Positions 33,182 through 34,580 of a DNA stretch of 34,580 nt are shown in pieces (position 1 is the first letter of the stretch; each line of letters begins with the position of its first letter). This DNA is from CAZFLD01 sp964519835 (lineage in GTDB: Bacteria; Spirochaetota; Spirochaetia; DSM-27196; CAZFLD01). Under the pieces are notes generated by a model. That model worked only from the letters and a program-made list of their open reading frames with translations, had not been told where the DNA came from and made no database searches. A program made the position numbers and the translations under genes. The DNA lies in NCBI GenBank assembly GCA_964519835.1, contig CAZFLD010000048.1:1-34580 (forward strand), read 5' to 3'.

Positions 33182-33769
33182 GTGACAATACCCGACCGAC
33201 TCACGTTGACACGTATCGTGCTCGCGCCGGTTTTTTACCTCGTGTACTCGATCCCGGACTGGACCGGCGGATTCTTTACGCCCTCGGTCGTCTTGCTATG
33301 GATCATATTTGTTACCATCGAGGTCACGGATTTGCTCGACGGGATCGTCGCCAGGCGAAGACAGCTCGTGTCCGATGTCGGAAAGTTGTTTGATCCGTTT
33401 GCCGACGTTATCAGCAGGGTGACGTATTTTGTCTGTTTTTCTGTAAGTGGATTTATGCCTTCGTGGGTTCTCCTTGTGATTGTCTATCGAGAGGTGAGCA
33501 TCGGCTTCCTCCGAAGCCTTATGTCCCGTCGCGGCATCACCGTCCAAGCGAGCTGGTTTGGAAAAGCAAAGGCGCTGGTGTATTCGCTCAGCTCCGCCGT
33601 TGCGTTGTTCCTGCTCACGATAATCCGGACTGGAGTTCTCCGGCAATCGTTGGAGACCATGGTTACGGTGGTCAGGATTGGTCTTATGGCTGCGGCTGTG
33701 GCATCGGCTGCGAGCCTGCTCGCCTATCTTTGGCATTATTGGGCTGCTGTTCGTGCCGAAAACAACTAG
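33182..33769 (+). CDS. pgsA: CDP-diacylglycerol--glycerol-3-phosphate 3-phosphatidyltransferase (probable)
   Basis: Makes phosphatidylglycerophosphate from CDP-diacylglycerol and glycerol-3-phosphate in the inner membrane. It has 195 residues, the PgsA length. The N-terminus IPDRLTLTRIVLAPVFYL is typical. The catalytic signature is canonical: D50-x2-D53-G54-x2-A57-R58-x8-G67-x3-D71-x3-D75. About five to six membrane helices are visible. The GTG start has only AAGG at 2 nt, too close for a normal Shine-Dalgarno. The promoter places the transcript 5' end on this GTG. The product could be another CDP-alcohol transferase, but length and motif favour PgsA. It is followed by an overlapping HAD gene. 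Confidence 0.85.
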   Translation: MTIPDRLTLTRIVLAPVFYLVYSIPDWTGGFFTPSVVLLWIIFVTIEVTDLLDGIVARRRQLVSDVGKLFDPFADVISRVTYFVCFSVSGFMPSWVLLVIVYREVSIGFLRSLMSRRGITVQASWFGKAKALVYSLSSAVALFLLTIIRTGVLRQSLETMVTVVRIGLMAAAVASAASLLAYLWHYWAAVRAENN

Positions 33770-34565
33770 GCCGGTTTTTCTCGATCATGCACAACCGTCG
33801 GTGTTCGCGTCGGTACAGTATCTCTTTGTCGACATCGACGACACGCTTACCAAAGACGGCAAGCTCGGCGCTCGCGCCTACGCCGCGCTGTGGGGCCTGA
33901 CCGATGCCGGCGTGCGGGTCATACCCGTTACCGGACGACCGGCCGGTTGGTGCGACATGATTGTGCGGCAATGGCCGGTTGCGGCAGTTGTCGGAGAAAA
34001 CGGAGCGTTGGCGTTTTACTTACGCGACGGAGTCCGACAGGACTGGTACAACCCAAGTGTGGTGGGGGACGCTACGGTACGGCTTCGATCGATTGCCCAA
34101 GAGGTGTTTGAGAGTGTCGCGGGTACTCGGCCCGCCAAGGATCAGTTTTCTCGCCTATTCGACTTCGCCGTGGACTTTGCTGAAGAACCACCGTTTCTCG
34201 ATCTCCAAGCCGCACGGCGGATCGCGGACCTGTGTATCAGCGCCGGTGCAAAAGCCAAGATCAGCTCGATCCACGTAAACTTCTGGCTTGGCGACTACGA
34301 CAAACTCAGTGGTGTGAAGGCGTTTATGGACGGCGTGTTTGGTGTCGATCAAGCCGAGCTCCGCGAACATGGCGTTTTTTGCGGTGACTCCGCCAATGAC
34401 GAGCCGATGTTTGGTTTTTTTCCGATTTCCGTGGCGGTTAAAAACGTAGAGAGTTTTTTACCGATGATGGAAATGCAACCGGCACATATAACGCGCGCCT
34501 CCCACGGCGACGGCTTTGCGGAGCTGGCTGAACTGGTCCGAAGAGTGTTGGAGGAGAGGCTGTAG
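33753..34565 (+). CDS. HAD-superfamily (class IIB-like) phosphatase
   Basis: A cytoplasmic phosphatase of the HAD superfamily. Motif I is VDIDDTLTKDG, with the nucleophile and acid/base aspartates. Motif II is IPVTGRPAGW, and VVGENGA follows, as in the Cof/mannosyl-phosphoglycerate phosphatase-like IIB group. The lysine motif region is YDKLSGVKAFM and motif IV is FCGDSANDEPMF. The substrate is likely a sugar phosphate or similar (family inference). The start is uncertain. GTG 33753 (listed, 270 aa) overlaps pgsA by 17 nt. GTG 33801 would put motif I near residue 10, as in many relatives. Neither has a good Shine-Dalgarno. Coupling to pgsA is likely, so a role on a glycerol- or lipid-linked phosphate is possible. 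Confidence 0.82.
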   Translation: MPKTTRPVFLDHAQPSVFASVQYLFVDIDDTLTKDGKLGARAYAALWGLTDAGVRVIPVTGRPAGWCDMIVRQWPVAAVVGENGALAFYLRDGVRQDWYNPSVVGDATVRLRSIAQEVFESVAGTRPAKDQFSRLFDFAVDFAEEPPFLDLQAARRIADLCISAGAKAKISSIHVNFWLGDYDKLSGVKAFMDGVFGVDQAELREHGVFCGDSANDEPMFGFFPISVAVKNVESFLPMMEMQPAHITRASHGDGFAELAELVRRVLEERL

Positions 34566-34580
34566 GGCATTTCGGCGGAG

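Noticed and set aside
1..34580. CRISPR arrays, insertion sequences, phage genes, tRNA or rRNA genes
   Set aside because: No regularly spaced repeats, transposase or integrase motifs, and no cloverleaf-like or rRNA sequence were seen by reading; a covariance-model scan was not possible here.

Overview
The window reads as about 34.6 kb of ordinary chromosome from a free-living, moderately GC-rich spirochaete (Spirochaetaceae-like). That placement is inference. It rests on the GroEL sequence style with no adjacent groES, a ThrRS lacking the TGS domain, SecD with a long periplasmic insertion, an M32 carboxypeptidase, a paired G6PDH/OpcA, and several lineage-restricted exported or membrane proteins. 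No rRNA, tRNA, CRISPR array, transposase, phage gene or integration site was seen.

Layout. 1-1960: an exported protein cut by the window edge (minus) diverges from an exported FecR-like/TPR protein (plus). 1957-5388: birA (minus) diverges from zwf-opcA (plus, ATGA-overlapped). 5440-10430: the arginine genes argR-argC-argB-argD, then argG. 10495-12057: pgi. 12135-14045: a large unrecognised protein on the minus strand, divergent from groEL (14183-15850), which ends in a strong terminator. 15994-19744: a small conserved-looking protein, then yajC-secD-secF. 19802-25849: a tightly packed run of SLC12-type transporter, nitroreductase, alpha/beta hydrolase and glgX. 25854-29625: a threonine-centred block with SDR-type L-threonine dehydrogenase (minus), a divergent XRE-cupin regulator, then thrS behind a complete T-box riboswitch. 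29636-32309: M32 carboxypeptidase, a membrane protein and a small WGR-like protein. 32299-34565: two paralogous CDP-alcohol phosphatidyltransferases transcribed divergently, then a HAD phosphatase.

How the genes work together. zwf/opcA, pgi and glgX cover glucose-6-phosphate entry, the oxidative pentose phosphate branch and glycogen breakdown. The arg block converts N-acetylglutamate to argininosuccinate, under a repressor encoded by its first gene. yajC-secDF and groEL cover protein export and folding. The threonine block pairs threonine catabolism with tRNA-sensing control of threonyl-tRNA synthetase.

The most notable signals are regulatory. (1) A textbook T-box leader (ACC specifier, UGGAACC bulge, mutually exclusive antiterminator and terminator) lies upstream of thrS in a lineage where T-boxes are not commonly listed. 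(2) A perfectly symmetric divergent promoter lies between the two phosphatidyltransferases: the -35 boxes abut and both predicted transcription starts fall on the first base of a GTG start codon. zwf shows the same spacing, so leaderless mRNAs may recur here. (3) A nested inverted repeat overlaps the predicted groEL -35 box and is not CIRCE.
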